A DNA stretch of 64,000 nucleotides from Halobacillus litoralis (GCF_009856355.1 NZ_WMEW01000006.1:62001-126000), one strand, 5' to 3'. Shown: positions 24,337 through 33,788, counted from the first letter of the stretch. A program made the numbers and translations. Notes: generated by a model not told the origin, from the sequence alone.

Positions 24337-24495
24337 TTTAGCAGTCTCCTTTTCACATGGTCTATCCACTTTTTTTACCTTATAGGAAAATTTAAAACCT
24401 TTCAATTCATGGAAAGTGAAAAGAAACTCTTTATTCCTTACTGCCTTATTTCGACAAGAGCAGGGGGAAGTCCTTTATTTACATGGATAAAAACC

Positions 24496-24524
24496 AAGCC
24501 TCCCGGAGGTGATCCGGGAGGCTT
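24496..24524 (-). terminator. Terminator of the mreBH transcript
   Basis: AAGCCTCCCGG and its complement around a seven-base loop; the minus strand continues GGTTTTTA. It lies beyond the tandem repeat array, so the array is part of the mreBH 3' untranslated region. Confidence 0.8.
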
Positions 24525-24562
24525 GTGTGGATTTTGGAATCTATGCATTTCCGCATTTCAGT

Positions 24563-25052
24563 TGTCCAGCTCTGCCACCCAGACTCTCGTGACATAAGTC
24601 AATCCCTTACGTGAAGAAAGACCACTTCACTGCAGGGGTTGTCTTATGCATGTCGAGTCTATCAGGGTGGCTCCGCATTTCAGTTGTCCAGCTGCAGTGC
24701 CCAGGCCCTCGAGGTCATAAGTCAATCACCTCCGTGGAGGAAGGTCACTCCACTGCGCTGCTTGTCTTATGCTTGTCGGGCCTGTCGGGGCACTTCCGCA
24801 TTTCAGTGATGTCCAGCTCTGCCACCCAGACTCTCGTGACATAAGTCAATCCCTTACGTGAAGAAAGACCACTTCACTGCAGGGGTTGTCTTATGCATGT
24901 CGAGTCTATCAGGGTGGCTCCGCATTTCAGTTGTCCAGCTGCAGTGCCCGGGCCCTCGAGGTCATAAGTCAATCATCTCCGTGGAGGAAGGTCACTCCAC
25001 TGCGCTGCTTGACTTATGCTTGTCGGGCCTGTCGGGGCACTTCCGCATTTCT
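24563..25052 (-). repeat. Tandem array of four structured repeat units
   Basis: Units start with TGTCCAGCT at 24563, 24685, 24810 and 24932, and end near CCGCATTTC. Units 1 and 3 are nearly identical, as are 2 and 4, so a dimer of about 247 bp has been duplicated. Each unit contains CATAAGTCAA and TTGTCTTATG, which can pair, and a second complementary pair GTGGAG/CTCCAC, so each unit can fold as a long hairpin. The unit resembles an intergenic repeat widespread in Bacillaceae. The weak open frames across it repeat the same peptide and are not genes. Confidence 0.88.
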
Positions 25053-25055
25053 GTT

Positions 25056-26063
25056 TTACTTACTGGCTTTTTGTAGTTTCTGGATCATTTTGAGGGAGCG
25101 GCCGGTTCCGATGGCTACGGATTCGAGTGGGCTCGGAGCCATGTGGACCGGAACGGAAATTTCGTCGGACAGCCATTCCTGCATGCCGTTGAGGAGAGAG
25201 CCGCCTCCTGTAAGGATGACACCATGGTCCACAATGTCTCCGCTCAATTCCGGCGGGCACTCTTCCAGTGTCGCACGGATGGTTTCCAGAAGCTGATCGA
25301 GTGATTCCTTCAGGGCCTGCTGGATTTCGGTGGATTTTAGTTCGATGGTTTTTGGCAGCCCTGTGACCATGTCGCGGCCGCGGACTTCCATCGTTTCTTC
25401 CGGGTGGTCGATCAAAGCATACCCGATTTCCATTTTGATTTGCTCTGCGGTCCGTTCGCCAATAAGTACATTGTAGGCTTTGCGTACGTATTGGATGATT
25501 TCCTCATCCATAACATCTCCACCTGTCCGGATGGATTTGCAGGAAACGACGCCGCCGAAGGAGATTATCGCGACTTCACTTGTTCCACCGCCGATATCCA
25601 CGACAACGTTTGCAATCGGCTCATCCACAGGAAGGTCAGCTCCGATCGCAGCAGCGATAGGCTCTTCGATCAAGTGCACGTGCTTTGCGCCGTAGCTTTT
25701 AACAGCGTTGTGAATAGCGCGGCGTTCAACAGACGTGGATCCGGATGGCGTACAGATCACAACGGTTGGTTTACGCATGGACAGCCCGGATTTTTTGGAA
25801 ACTTTTTTCAACAGCTCTTTCAACATTTGTGCTGTCATGTCATAGTCGGCAATAACACCATCGCGGAGCGGACGGACGGGGATGATGTTCCGAGGGGTCT
25901 TTCCTACCATTTCTTTAGCTTCTTTTCCGACAGCAACGACGTTTTTGGTTTCGGTGTTGTAAGCAACAACAGATGGCTCGTTCAGCAGAATTCCTTTAGA
26001 CTTGGAATAGATAAGTATGTTTGCAGTACCGAGGTCGATACCGATTTCAGCGTTTGATAACAT
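25056..26063 (-). CDS. mreBH: Rod-shape-determining protein MreBH
   Basis: 335 residues, actin fold. It has phosphate-1 [73 protein letters not shown] and [14 protein letters not shown]. The ILNEPS-like, [11 protein letters not shown] and IADYDMT wording is closest to B. subtilis MreBH rather than MreB or Mbl. MreBH polymerises under the membrane, positions the lytic enzyme LytE and supports rod shape. GGAGGT is nine bases before the ATG. It is monocistronic. Confidence 0.93.
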   Translation of the reverse strand: MLSNAEIGIDLGTANILIYSKSKGILLNEPSVVAYNTETKNVVAVGKEAKEMVGKTPRNIIPVRPLRDGVIADYDMTAQMLKELLKKVSKKSGLSMRKPTVVICTPSGSTSVERRAIHNAVKSYGAKHVHLIEEPIAAAIGADLPVDEPIANVVVDIGGGTSEVAIISFGGVVSCKSIRTGGDVMDEEIIQYVRKAYNVLIGERTAEQIKMEIGYALIDHPEETMEVRGRDMVTGLPKTIELKSTEIQQALKESLDQLLETIRATLEECPPELSGDIVDHGVILTGGGSLLNGMQEWLSDEISVPVHMAPSPLESVAIGTGRSLKMIQKLQKASK

Positions 26064-26222
26064 TTAGACGTACCTCCAAAGATGACAGATTCTCTTATAT
26101 GTCTTCTCATATCATAGGAGTTTTATGGGGGTTAAACAACAGGAAATTCGTGGCTCTCCTTATAGTAGGAAAGTCTCTGTGACATGTATAATAAGACTAT
26201 GGATAGATAGAGGAGTTTAATT

Positions 26223-26966
26223 ATGAGATTTTTGAAGCATGAAGAAATTATTAAAAAGTCCGAGCGTATCAATCAATCGTATGAGGTGGACCCGGGATTT
26301 TTTGACCAGATTGTCGATGACCTGCTTGATAGTGGAAAAGAGACAGAATCTGTAATTCTGGAAGGCTTTGAGCGGCTTTTGTCGGAAGTGGATCAAGAAA
26401 TTGAACGCATGGAGGATTTCGCTGCCATGAAACCGAATTGTTTTATGGGGTGTGCATTCTGCTGTTATTTTCCAATTGTCATTACAAAATTAGAGGCGAA
26501 ACTGCTTTTCAAATCGATTGAGCAGTTTTCCGAAGAACGCAGGGAGAAAATCTTTAAACACTGGGATACGTATTTTCCTGCACAGGAGAAAAAACTTCAG
26601 GAGGCTCTTTCTATGGATTATGAGGACCCGGATACGAAGCTGGCCTATAAGCGTTTGAATCTTCCCTGCCCGATGCTTGATCCGGAAACACAGCTCTGCA
26701 TGGCTTATGAAGTACGTCCGATTCCCTGCCGTACGTACTTGAATTACAGCGACCCTCAGGTGTGTGCGGATCATGACATGCCAAAAGAACCATTCAGTTA
26801 TGAATTTTTATATTCTTTTTATTTCAGCAGTATCAATGAGCTCATTCAGGCGCTTTATGAGAACGGGGAAGATGTATTTGTAGACTACCCTATGGATGCC
26901 TGGCAGTATGATTACCTGCCCGCATGGATCCAAAAATACAGGGAAGGGGAGTTTTATGAAATATAA
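26223..26966 (+). CDS. YkgJ-type zinc/iron-cluster-binding protein
   Basis: 247 residues. The cysteine pattern CFMGCAFCCYFP, with later LPCPMLDPETQLCMAYEVRPIPCR and VCADHD, is that of the YkgJ/UPF0153 family, whose cysteines bind a metal or iron-sulfur cluster. The reaction is unknown in most members. The N-terminal 75 residues are helical and specific to Bacilli. It starts a four-gene plus-strand group; its last codons overlap the MOSC gene start. Confidence 0.8.
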   Translation: MRFLKHEEIIKKSERINQSYEVDPGFFDQIVDDLLDSGKETESVILEGFERLLSEVDQEIERMEDFAAMKPNCFMGCAFCCYFPIVITKLEAKLLFKSIEQFSEERREKIFKHWDTYFPAQEKKLQEALSMDYEDPDTKLAYKRLNLPCPMLDPETQLCMAYEVRPIPCRTYLNYSDPQVCADHDMPKEPFSYEFLYSFYFSSINELIQALYENGEDVFVDYPMDAWQYDYLPAWIQKYREGEFYEI

Positions 26967-27591
26967 GCTGTTGTCGTTGAATGTCGGACAGCCGGAAACG
27001 TATGAGACCGAAAAGGGTGAGTTGAAGAGCGCGTACCGAAAGAAACCGGTGTCTACTCCTGCTTTTTTATCGTATTTGAATGTTGAGGGAGACGAGCAGG
27101 CTGATAAGAAGAATCATGGAGGCAGAGATAAAGCCGTCTGCCTTTATCCTGCCCAGCATTACCGGCATTGGGAAGAGCACTACGGTCAGTCATTTGCGTT
27201 TCCATCCTTTGGAGAAAATATAACGGTCGAAGGCGTCTCAGAGAAAGACGTTCATATCGGGGATATTTTCCAGCTTGGAGAAGCTTTGCTGCAAATTTCT
27301 GAGCCCCGAAAGCCTTGTTACATCATTGCCCGGACCCATGGGATTAATGATTTCCCCGCTCAGGTCATGAAAAAAGGGTTTACCGGCTTTTATCTGAGGG
27401 TTTTGAAAGAAGGGAGGGTCCAGGCCGGAGATTACTTCAGCCTGGTTGAATCTCATCCTGCCGGAGTGACGGTGGATGAAGTGAATCAGCTCCGCTACCA
27501 CGATAAGGATAATAAGGAGCTTCTTGAGAAAGTCCTGCGTCTGGAGCCTCTGGCAGAAGGGTTGAAAGAGACCTTGAAAAAACGTCTTTAG
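26956..27591 (+). CDS. MOSC-domain protein, YiiM-like
   Basis: 211 residues. It shows VEGDEQADKKNHGGRDKAVCLYP, FGENITVEGVSE, and SEPRKPCYIIA with the conserved catalytic cysteine, as in E. coli YiiM. YiiM binds molybdenum cofactor and reduces N-hydroxylated bases such as 6-hydroxylaminopurine. ATG 26956 overlaps the previous gene by 11 bases and follows GGGGAG; the longer frame from 26896 lies within that gene. Next to a nucleoside deaminase, this may form a base-detoxification pair, which is inference. Confidence 0.87.
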   Translation: MKYKLLSLNVGQPETYETEKGELKSAYRKKPVSTPAFLSYLNVEGDEQADKKNHGGRDKAVCLYPAQHYRHWEEHYGQSFAFPSFGENITVEGVSEKDVHIGDIFQLGEALLQISEPRKPCYIIARTHGINDFPAQVMKKGFTGFYLRVLKEGRVQAGDYFSLVESHPAGVTVDEVNQLRYHDKDNKELLEKVLRLEPLAEGLKETLKKRL

Positions 27592-27601
27592 GAGGGCTTT
27601 T

Positions 27602-28069
27602 ATGAATTCGTTTTCCAAACGTGCCCTGGAACTTGCCTGTGAAAATGTAGAGGAAGGCGGGCATCCCTTTGGAGCTGTCCTTGTCTCAGCTGGAGACGTC
27701 ATCGCCGAAGGCGTAAATGAACTGCACAAACATCCCGATGTGAGTGGTCATGCTGAAATGCTTGCGATCAGACGGGCCCAGCAGAAGAGAGGAGCAGTCG
27801 ATTTAAGTGACTGTGTCCTTTATGCCAGTGGTGAACCCTGCTCCATGTGTCTGACTGCCATTTATTTCTCCGGCATTCAGACCGTCGTTTATTCTCAGTC
27901 TGTGGAGGAAGCGGCAGAGGCGGGGCTTCGTCTTTCCGGTGAGGTCTATGACCAGATTGCCCGGCCGAAGGAATCGCGGAGAATCACCTATGAATACGAG
28001 CCGGTAGAGAATGAAAGCTATAATGCGATGCTTCTTTATGCAGAAAAATCAGCAGAACGGGAGCGTTAA
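27602..28069 (+). CDS. Nucleoside/guanine deaminase
   Basis: 155 residues of the cytidine-deaminase superfamily. Zinc-binding and catalytic residues are in SGHAEMLAI (HAE) and PCSMCLTAIYF (PCxxC). The segment HPFGAVLV and length match GuaD-type guanine deaminases more than TadA. It deaminates a purine base in the cytoplasm. AGGAGGGC precedes the ATG; the gene is 10 bases after the MOSC gene and 2 before the next. Confidence 0.85.
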   Translation: MNSFSKRALELACENVEEGGHPFGAVLVSAGDVIAEGVNELHKHPDVSGHAEMLAIRRAQQKRGAVDLSDCVLYASGEPCSMCLTAIYFSGIQTVVYSQSVEEAAEAGLRLSGEVYDQIARPKESRRITYEYEPVENESYNAMLLYAEKSAERER

Positions 28070-28071
28070 CG

Positions 28072-28443
28072 ATGGACTATGCACATCTCGTTGAAGAAAA
28101 AATCAAGCAGGCTTTGAAAGATGGGGATTTTGACCACCTGCCCGGCCGCGGTAAACCTCTCCACAAGGATGAATTCGCTCATTTGCCGGAGGAAGTAAGG
28201 AACAGCTACCGGATCTTAAAGAATGCCAACATGCTCCCGGAGGAAATGGTGTTGAAAAAGGAAATCAGTGAGCTTGAGGATATCCTCGCTGAAGTCAAAG
28301 ACCCACAGTTATCGGCGCATTATAAAAAGAGGATCACGGAAAAACAACTGCGTTTCGATATCCTTATGGAAAAACGAAAGGGGAGCGGATCGCCCGCTTT
28401 TCAACAGTATCAGCGAAAAATCGACAACAAACTTGGGTTTTGA
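28072..28443 (+). CDS. DUF1992 (DnaJC28-like) protein
   Basis: 123 residues containing EEKIKQALKDGDFDHLPGRGKPL and an LPEEVRNSYRILKNANMLPEE segment, which define the DUF1992 / DNAJC28 conserved domain. No J domain is present, as usual for the bacterial form. Function unknown. Last gene of the group; a terminator follows. Confidence 0.85.
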   Translation: MDYAHLVEEKIKQALKDGDFDHLPGRGKPLHKDEFAHLPEEVRNSYRILKNANMLPEEMVLKKEISELEDILAEVKDPQLSAHYKKRITEKQLRFDILMEKRKGSGSPAFQQYQRKIDNKLGF

Positions 28444-28447
28444 TCAG

Positions 28448-28475
28448 GCAGCCTTTTATTGAAGGCTGCTTTTTT
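28448..28475 (+). terminator. Terminator
   Basis: GCAGCCTT, five-base loop, AAGGCTGC, then seven Ts. Confidence 0.85.
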
Positions 28476-28511
28476 CATTTTTTCGTCTACCCATTCCTCC
28501 TTTGGATTATG

Positions 28512-28541
28512 TATAATAAAAGTGAGTAATCACTCACTTTT
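28512..28541 (+). promoter_or_regulatory. -10 box and TetR-type operator of the ABC exporter operon
   Basis: TATAAT (28512-28517) is followed at once by a perfect palindrome at 28518-28541: AAAAGTGAGT, centre AATC, ACTCACTTTT. It covers the expected transcription start. The operon ends with a TetR gene, so self-repression through this site is the natural reading. A good -35 box is not visible. Confidence 0.75.
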
Positions 28542-28563
28542 ATGAAGAAGGAGCGTGAATCAA

Positions 28564-29289
28564 ATGGAAGCTGCCGTGGAAATGAAAGGTATTTCCCATT
28601 GGTTTGGAAAAGTGCAGGTCATCCACGATGTAGATCTGAGCGTTGAAAAAGGAGAGATTTTTGGTTTGCTGGGACCTTCCGGATCAGGAAAAACGACGTT
28701 GGTTAAAATGATGACCGGACTTCTTCGTCCTTCCAAAGGCGTAGTCCAGTTGAACGGAGAAAAAATGCCGTCTTTGAAACAGTTGAGGCAGTTTGGTTTT
28801 ATGGCCCAATCGGATGCCCTTTATTCGGAATTAACAGGGAGGGAGAACCTGGATTTTTTCGCCTCCCTGTATGGGATGAGCCGAAAGGATCGGCACTTAC
28901 GGATGAATCATGTCCTGGATATGGTGGATTTAACGGCTTACGCCTCCCGACCTGTAAACACCTACTCCGGCGGTATGAAAAGGCGGCTGTCTCTGGCGGC
29001 GTCCCTCATCCACGAGCCTGAACTGATTATTCTGGATGAACCGACGGTTGGGATCGACCCCGTCCTCAGACAGTCCATTTGGAGCGAGTTGAATAGATTA
29101 AGAAACCATGGTGTGACGATTATTGTTACGACGCACGTCATGGATGAAGCAGAAAAATGCGGACACCTGGCCCTGCTGCGTGACGGTAGAATGATGGCTG
29201 AAGACATCCCGTCCCAGTTAAAATCAAAGCTGGGAGTCTCTTCTATTGAAGAGGTCTTTCTGCATTACGGGGGAGGGGCCCGGGCATGA
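28564..29289 (+). CDS. ABC transporter ATP-binding protein (drug-efflux type)
   Basis: 241 residues. It has Walker A LLGPSGSGKTTLVKMM, signature TYSGGMKRRLSLAASLIHEP, Walker B LIILDEPTVGIDP and H-loop VTTHVMDEAEKC. The C-terminal end is short. These domains pair with ABC-2 permeases that export drugs, lipids or peptides. ATG 28564 is used; a GTG at 28555 is too close to AAGGAG. It overlaps the permease gene by four bases. Confidence 0.92.
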   Translation: MEAAVEMKGISHWFGKVQVIHDVDLSVEKGEIFGLLGPSGSGKTTLVKMMTGLLRPSKGVVQLNGEKMPSLKQLRQFGFMAQSDALYSELTGRENLDFFASLYGMSRKDRHLRMNHVLDMVDLTAYASRPVNTYSGGMKRRLSLAASLIHEPELIILDEPTVGIDPVLRQSIWSELNRLRNHGVTIIVTTHVMDEAEKCGHLALLRDGRMMAEDIPSQLKSKLGVSSIEEVFLHYGGGARA

Positions 29290-30296
29290 ACACAGCAGCT
29301 GTTGTAAAACGGATCCTCAAGCAGTTCCACCGTGATAAAAGGAGTGTAGCTTTAATGGTTGCTGCACCATTGCTGGTGCTGACTCTTATGTGGCTGGTCC
29401 TTGACACAGAGACCTCAGCGGTAAAGCTTGCCGCTGTCGACGTGCCTGCCCAGGTGGTGGAGTCCATAGAAACAGAGGGAATAACAGTTACAGTTATGGA
29501 TGAAGCGGAGGCTGAAGAGAAACTGAACGAGGCTGAGATCGGGGGGGTGCTTCAATGGGAGGACGGGGCACCTTTTGTAATACTTGAAGGCAGTGACCCC
29601 AACACCTCCGGGACCATTAGAAGCACGCTTCAGAAGCAGTTATCGGAGCAGAACGCCTCAATGGAATGGGAATACTGGAACGGTTCCTCTGAATTAGGCC
29701 TGTTTGATTATGTTGGACCCGCACTGATTGGTTTTTTTGTTTTCTTCTTTGTTTTTATCGTCGGCGGGGTTTCCTTTCTCCGTGAACGGACGCAGGGGAC
29801 GTTGGAGCGTCTATTGGCATCGCCGGTCCGTCGAAGTGAGATTGTCTTCGGATATTTAGGAGGGTTTGGTTTGTTTACCGTTGTCCAGTCCATCATTATT
29901 GCTGCTTATTCCATTTATGTTCTGGATGTATTTATGGCAGGGAACTTTTTATATGTTCTACTCGTTACGATCCTGATGGCGTTGACCGCTTTGAGTCTGG
30001 GCACCCTCGTATCGACGTTTGCCGGGAATGAGTTTCAAATGATTCAGTTTATCCCGCTGGTTATTGTTCCGCAGGTCTTTTTCTCCGGTTTGTTTCCGAC
30101 CGAGGGGCTGGCAGAGTGGGTTCAGGTTGTCGGGAATCTGATGCCGCTGACTTATGGTGCAGAAGCGTTGAGGGATATTATGTTAAGAGGATCCTCCTTT
30201 GAATCCTTTCAGGTGGAGGTTTATATCCTGCTTGGATTTACCACTCTCTTTACGGTATTGAATATAGCTGCTCTTAAAAAACACCGGCCGCTGTAG
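29286..30296 (+). CDS. ABC-2 type transporter permease
   Basis: 336 residues. A single N-terminal helix (about 22-40) is followed by a long extracytoplasmic region (about 40-140), then five helices from about 145, including DYVGPALIGFFVFFFVFIVGGVSFLRERTQGTLERLLASP, the typical ABC2 permease signature. The C-terminal part contains FSGLFP and LMPLTYGAEALRDIML. With the ATPase it forms an exporter; the substrate is not predictable. Confidence 0.9.
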   Translation: MNTAAVVKRILKQFHRDKRSVALMVAAPLLVLTLMWLVLDTETSAVKLAAVDVPAQVVESIETEGITVTVMDEAEAEEKLNEAEIGGVLQWEDGAPFVILEGSDPNTSGTIRSTLQKQLSEQNASMEWEYWNGSSELGLFDYVGPALIGFFVFFFVFIVGGVSFLRERTQGTLERLLASPVRRSEIVFGYLGGFGLFTVVQSIIIAAYSIYVLDVFMAGNFLYVLLVTILMALTALSLGTLVSTFAGNEFQMIQFIPLVIVPQVFFSGLFPTEGLAEWVQVVGNLMPLTYGAEALRDIMLRGSSFESFQVEVYILLGFTTLFTVLNIAALKKHRPL

Positions 30297-30326
30297 CGCG
30301 GTGAAATAAAACGTAGGAGGAAGAAG

Positions 30327-30986
30327 ATGAATGATTTGAAAGATATGATGAGAGCCTTGGAGCAGGAGGATGGAGAGGAAAAAAATCTGACCCCTAAACA
30401 AGCGCAGATTCTCAAGGCCGCTGTCGAGATTTTTGCCGAAAAAGGGTATGCTTCTTCATCGACGAGCGAAATTGCGGCAAGGGCCAATGTAGCCGAGGGC
30501 ACGATCTTCAGACACTATAAAACCAAGAAAGACCTGCTGATTTCGATTGTAACGCCCTTCATGGCGAAGTTCATGGTTCCTTTTTTTGCCGCCCGATTTA
30601 CCAGGAGGGTTTTTGATGAACCGCCGGAGGAGTTCAGAAGTCTGCTGAGTACCATTTTGAAGGACAGGTTTGCATTCGCCGCAGAAAATGCACCTCTTTT
30701 GAGGATTGTGCTTCAGGAAATGGCTTTTCACCCAGAACTGCAGCAGAGATTTCAGGATGTTTTTATCAAAGACGTATACCCGAAATTTGAAGCTGCGCTT
30801 GATCGTTTGAAGCAGGGCGGGCAGGTGGTGGACAAACCGAACAGTACCATCATACGGATGATCATGTCTGCTGTTATGGGGTTTCTCATTACGCGGTTCA
30901 TCCTTTCTCCTGATCTGGATTGGGATGACGAGCGGGAGATTGAAGAAACAGTCGCTTTCATCATGTACGGTCTCGCAGAAAAATAA
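30327..30986 (+). CDS. TetR/AcrR-family repressor of the ABC exporter
   Basis: 219 residues. The N-terminal helix-turn-helix is KQAQILKAAVEIFAEKGY, TSEIAARANVAEGTIFRHYKTKKDLL. The C-terminal ligand domain is of the TetR_C type. It follows the permease after 30 bases behind AGGAGGAAG, and the perfect palindrome at 28518 is its probable operator. It would respond to the exported compound. Confidence 0.9.
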   Translation: MNDLKDMMRALEQEDGEEKNLTPKQAQILKAAVEIFAEKGYASSSTSEIAARANVAEGTIFRHYKTKKDLLISIVTPFMAKFMVPFFAARFTRRVFDEPPEEFRSLLSTILKDRFAFAAENAPLLRIVLQEMAFHPELQQRFQDVFIKDVYPKFEAALDRLKQGGQVVDKPNSTIIRMIMSAVMGFLITRFILSPDLDWDDEREIEETVAFIMYGLAEK

Positions 30987-31056
30987 AGTGAACCGGGGTG
31001 TGTTTTCACGAGATCAGGGAAACCTTTATACTGGAAAATAAAGGAGGGTGCAGCCG

Positions 31057-31722
31057 ATGTGTGGAAGGTACACGCTGTTAGCTGAAGAAGCGGAGATTCT
31101 GAAAGAGTTTGGGATTTCCCAGTCCATTGACGGGTACGAGCCGAGATATAACATTGCCCCCGGGCAGCAGGTGCTGGCTGTGATTCATGATGGGAAAGAA
31201 AAACGGGCCGGTTATATGAAATGGGGGCTCGTTCCCTCCTGGGCGAAAGATCCTAAAATCGGCTATAAGATGATTAACGCCAGAAGTGAAACCGCTCATG
31301 AGAAACCAAGTTATAGAAAACTGATGAGCAGAAAGCGCTGCCTGATTGCCGCGGATAGTTTTTATGAATGGAAACAAACAGAAAGTGGGAAGCAGCCGCT
31401 GCGGATCCAAACGGAGAACCGACCTTTGTTTGCTTTTGCCGGCTTATGGGACCAGTGGAAGGGGGACGATGCTCCATTGTATACGTGTACGATACTTACA
31501 AGGGAAGCCAATGAGGATGTGGCTCCTGTTCATGATCGTATGCCCGTCATCCTTCCTCGGGATCGTCAGGATGACTGGATCACACCCGTACAGTGGGAAG
31601 CCCGGCAGGCCAAGGATTACCTGGACGAGCTGACGATGGATGAACTTACGATGTATGAAGTCAGTACACATGTGAATTCAGCCAAAAATGAAGATGAAGC
31701 GTGCATCCGGCCGCTGGCATAA
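31057..31722 (+). CDS. SRAP-domain (YedK/HMCES) protein
   Basis: 221 residues. It starts MCGRYTLL: Cys2 becomes the N-terminal nucleophile that cross-links to abasic sites in single-stranded DNA. Other conserved parts are YNIAPGQQVLAV, INARSETAHEKPSYRK, CLIAADSFYEWK and VHDRMPVILP. It protects replication forks from abasic-site breakage. ATG 31057 fits the required Cys2 and follows AGGAGGGTG. Confidence 0.93.
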   Translation: MCGRYTLLAEEAEILKEFGISQSIDGYEPRYNIAPGQQVLAVIHDGKEKRAGYMKWGLVPSWAKDPKIGYKMINARSETAHEKPSYRKLMSRKRCLIAADSFYEWKQTESGKQPLRIQTENRPLFAFAGLWDQWKGDDAPLYTCTILTREANEDVAPVHDRMPVILPRDRQDDWITPVQWEARQAKDYLDELTMDELTMYEVSTHVNSAKNEDEACIRPLA

Positions 31723-31751
31723 AAACGAAATTGTATCTGTTTCAGATTACA

Positions 31752-32049
31752 GGCTGTAGAAGAATGGATCATCCTGGGGGGGAAGGTGGTTACGATCGCG
31801 TTGTGTTGTTCCCGCAGGCGTCATCACCGATGCTCCTTGTGATCTTATCAACTGATAATTGGAAAGAAGTCATAAGTGGTATGAAACAAGCTGCATGGCT
31901 CATGACAACGGATAAAAATGTAGACGTACCGGCGGTGTCTGCTTACGAAGGCGGGAAGCATTGAGCTTGGCCCCGGTCCCCGATGAGAGAAGGAAAGAGG
32001 GGCTTTTCGGTTCTGGAGTTCCGGGAAGCATGAGTTTTTCTACAAACTG
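31752..32049 (+). repeat. Terminator-nested repeat, degenerate copy F (about 298 bp)
   Basis: It starts GGCTGTAGAAGAA and ends TTTTTCTACAAACTG. It keeps TTGTTCCCGCAGGC followed by ATCACCGATGCTCCTTGTG, which match copies A and B, but much of the centre is missing or diverged. It lies between the convergent SRAP and symporter genes, like copies A and B. A terminator hairpin follows on the right; no matching left copy is recognisable. The region 31723-32177 has no gene. Confidence 0.6.
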
Positions 32050-32078
32050 AAACCCGGAGCAGCATCTGCTCCGGGTTT
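32050..32078 (+). terminator. Terminator flanking repeat F
   Basis: AAACCCGGAGCA, five-base loop, TGCTCCGGGTTT. It sits directly after the repeat's 3' end, as at the other copies. Confidence 0.75.
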
Positions 32079-32177
32079 CAAGTTGTTGAGAAAGTATCGC
32101 TGATCGTATGACGTGTCTGAGATCTTTGGTGAAAGACATGCGTCACGGGAAAGGCTGATCATTCAGCCCCGGATCGA

Positions 32178-33569
32178 TTATCCAACCTGCCGCTGTTCTT
32201 TTTCCTGTTGTTTTTCCTGCTTGGCTACTTTCAGGAACTTGTTTGTTTCGGCCGCTACGACTCCGGATAACAGGAGCAGGCCGATCAAGTTCGGGAAGGC
32301 CATTAACCCGTTCATCACATCAGCGAACACCCAGACTGTGCTCAGCTGTGAAACAGCCCCGACAAGGACAAAGGCTACAAAGACGATTTTATATAAGCCG
32401 ATAAAGCGTTGGTTTGTTAAATAACCGAAACACTTCTCGCCATAATAGGACCAGCCTACAATGGTGGAGAAAGCGAAGAAAATCAAGCCGATGGTGACGA
32501 TGTAGGAGCCGAATTCACCTAAAAACAGCTCAAAGGAGGCAGAGGTCAGGTCTGCTCCGTCAAGTCCACCCTGGTACTGTCCGGCCATGACTATGGTTAA
32601 CCCAGTCAATGTACAAACGATAATCGTGTCGATAAAGACCTGTGTCATGGATACAAGAGCCTGACGTCCGGCATAGTCGGTTCTTGCTGCAGCAGCTGCA
32701 ATGGGTGCAGATCCAAGTCCGGCTTCGTTGGAGAATACGCCCCGGGCAACCCCGTAACGAATCACGCTTCCGAGAATACCGCCGCCTACGGCATTAGCTG
32801 TGAAGGCATCCGAGAAGATGGTCCCAAAGGCCGGCAGGATCAAATCGGCATTAAGCACAAGAATAATTAAGGCCCCTATTACATAAAAAACGGCCATAAC
32901 TGGAACGAACAAGGCTGTGACACGCCCAATACTCTTGATTCCCCCGAGGAGAACCAGTCCCGCGAGAAGCGTCAGTACAATTCCCGTCACCCATGGAGAG
33001 ATGTTGAAGGTCCCCTCAACAACGTCTGAAACGGAGTTGGACTGCACCATATTTCCGATTCCAAATGCAGCGACGGCCCCGAAGAGGGCAAATAAAATGC
33101 CGAGCGGTTTTCCGAGCCATTTGGTTTTTAAGCCGCGGGACAGATAGTACATGGGTCCGCCGGACATCTGTCCGTCTTTTCCTTCAATTCGATATTTGAC
33201 GGCAAGAACGGCTTCTGCATATTTCGTCGCCATTCCGAAGACCGCTGTAATCCACATCCAGAAAACGGCTCCCGGTCCGCCAAGCACGACTGCTGTCGCC
33301 ACCCCGGCAATGTTCCCGGTACCGATCGTTGCCGCAAGCGCGGTCGTCAAAGCCTGATAGTGGGAAATATCCCCTTTTTCACCCGGCTTTTTCTTTTTGT
33401 CCGGTTTAAAAGCGAGCCTCAGTGCATAAGGCAGTGTTTTAAACTGGAGAAAACCGAGGCGTAAAGTCAAGTAAACCCCTGTCCCTACCAGCAGAACCAG
33501 CAGGACGGGGCCCCAGACCAGACCACTCAGTTCACTTAAAAAACTATGAAGTGCACTCTGTTCTCCCAT
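32178..33569 (-). CDS. Sodium:alanine symporter (AGCS) family
   Basis: 463 residues with about eleven membrane segments. It contains the family blocks GTGNIAGVATAVVLGGPGAVFWMW, EAVLAVKYR, SNEAGLGSAPIAAAAARTD, and a C-terminal positively charged tail. AGCS carriers import alanine or glycine with sodium. ATG 33569 is chosen since AAGGGGG lies six bases before it; the frame is open to 33605 without a ribosome site. Confidence 0.92.
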   Translation of the reverse strand: MGEQSALHSFLSELSGLVWGPVLLVLLVGTGVYLTLRLGFLQFKTLPYALRLAFKPDKKKKPGEKGDISHYQALTTALAATIGTGNIAGVATAVVLGGPGAVFWMWITAVFGMATKYAEAVLAVKYRIEGKDGQMSGGPMYYLSRGLKTKWLGKPLGILFALFGAVAAFGIGNMVQSNSVSDVVEGTFNISPWVTGIVLTLLAGLVLLGGIKSIGRVTALFVPVMAVFYVIGALIILVLNADLILPAFGTIFSDAFTANAVGGGILGSVIRYGVARGVFSNEAGLGSAPIAAAAARTDYAGRQALVSMTQVFIDTIIVCTLTGLTIVMAGQYQGGLDGADLTSASFELFLGEFGSYIVTIGLIFFAFSTIVGWSYYGEKCFGYLTNQRFIGLYKIVFVAFVLVGAVSQLSTVWVFADVMNGLMAFPNLIGLLLLSGVVAAETNKFLKVAKQEKQQEKEQRQVG

Positions 33570-33788
33570 TGTCATCCCCCTTAAAGATAAAAAAGATAAA
33601 AACATTCCATGTATAAAATATTCCGAAAATTCAGAGCGTCTGTCAACCTCTTTTTATAAAATGGTGTCGAAAAGCGGTTCGATAGATGACAAAAAGGGAA
33701 TGTAATGGGAGAATATTTGCACCAGGCAGGATTATGTGTCACCTTATAGAATTAGTACAGTTAGAAATACTATGATGGAGGAACCAAC

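Noticed and set aside
24563..25052. CRISPR array
   Set aside because: The units are about 123 bp, nearly identical throughout, with no short repeat plus unique spacer pattern and no cas genes.
24409..25076. Repeated open frames with near-identical peptides
   Set aside because: They come from the tandem repeat units, lack ribosome sites and overlap the mreBH end and terminator.
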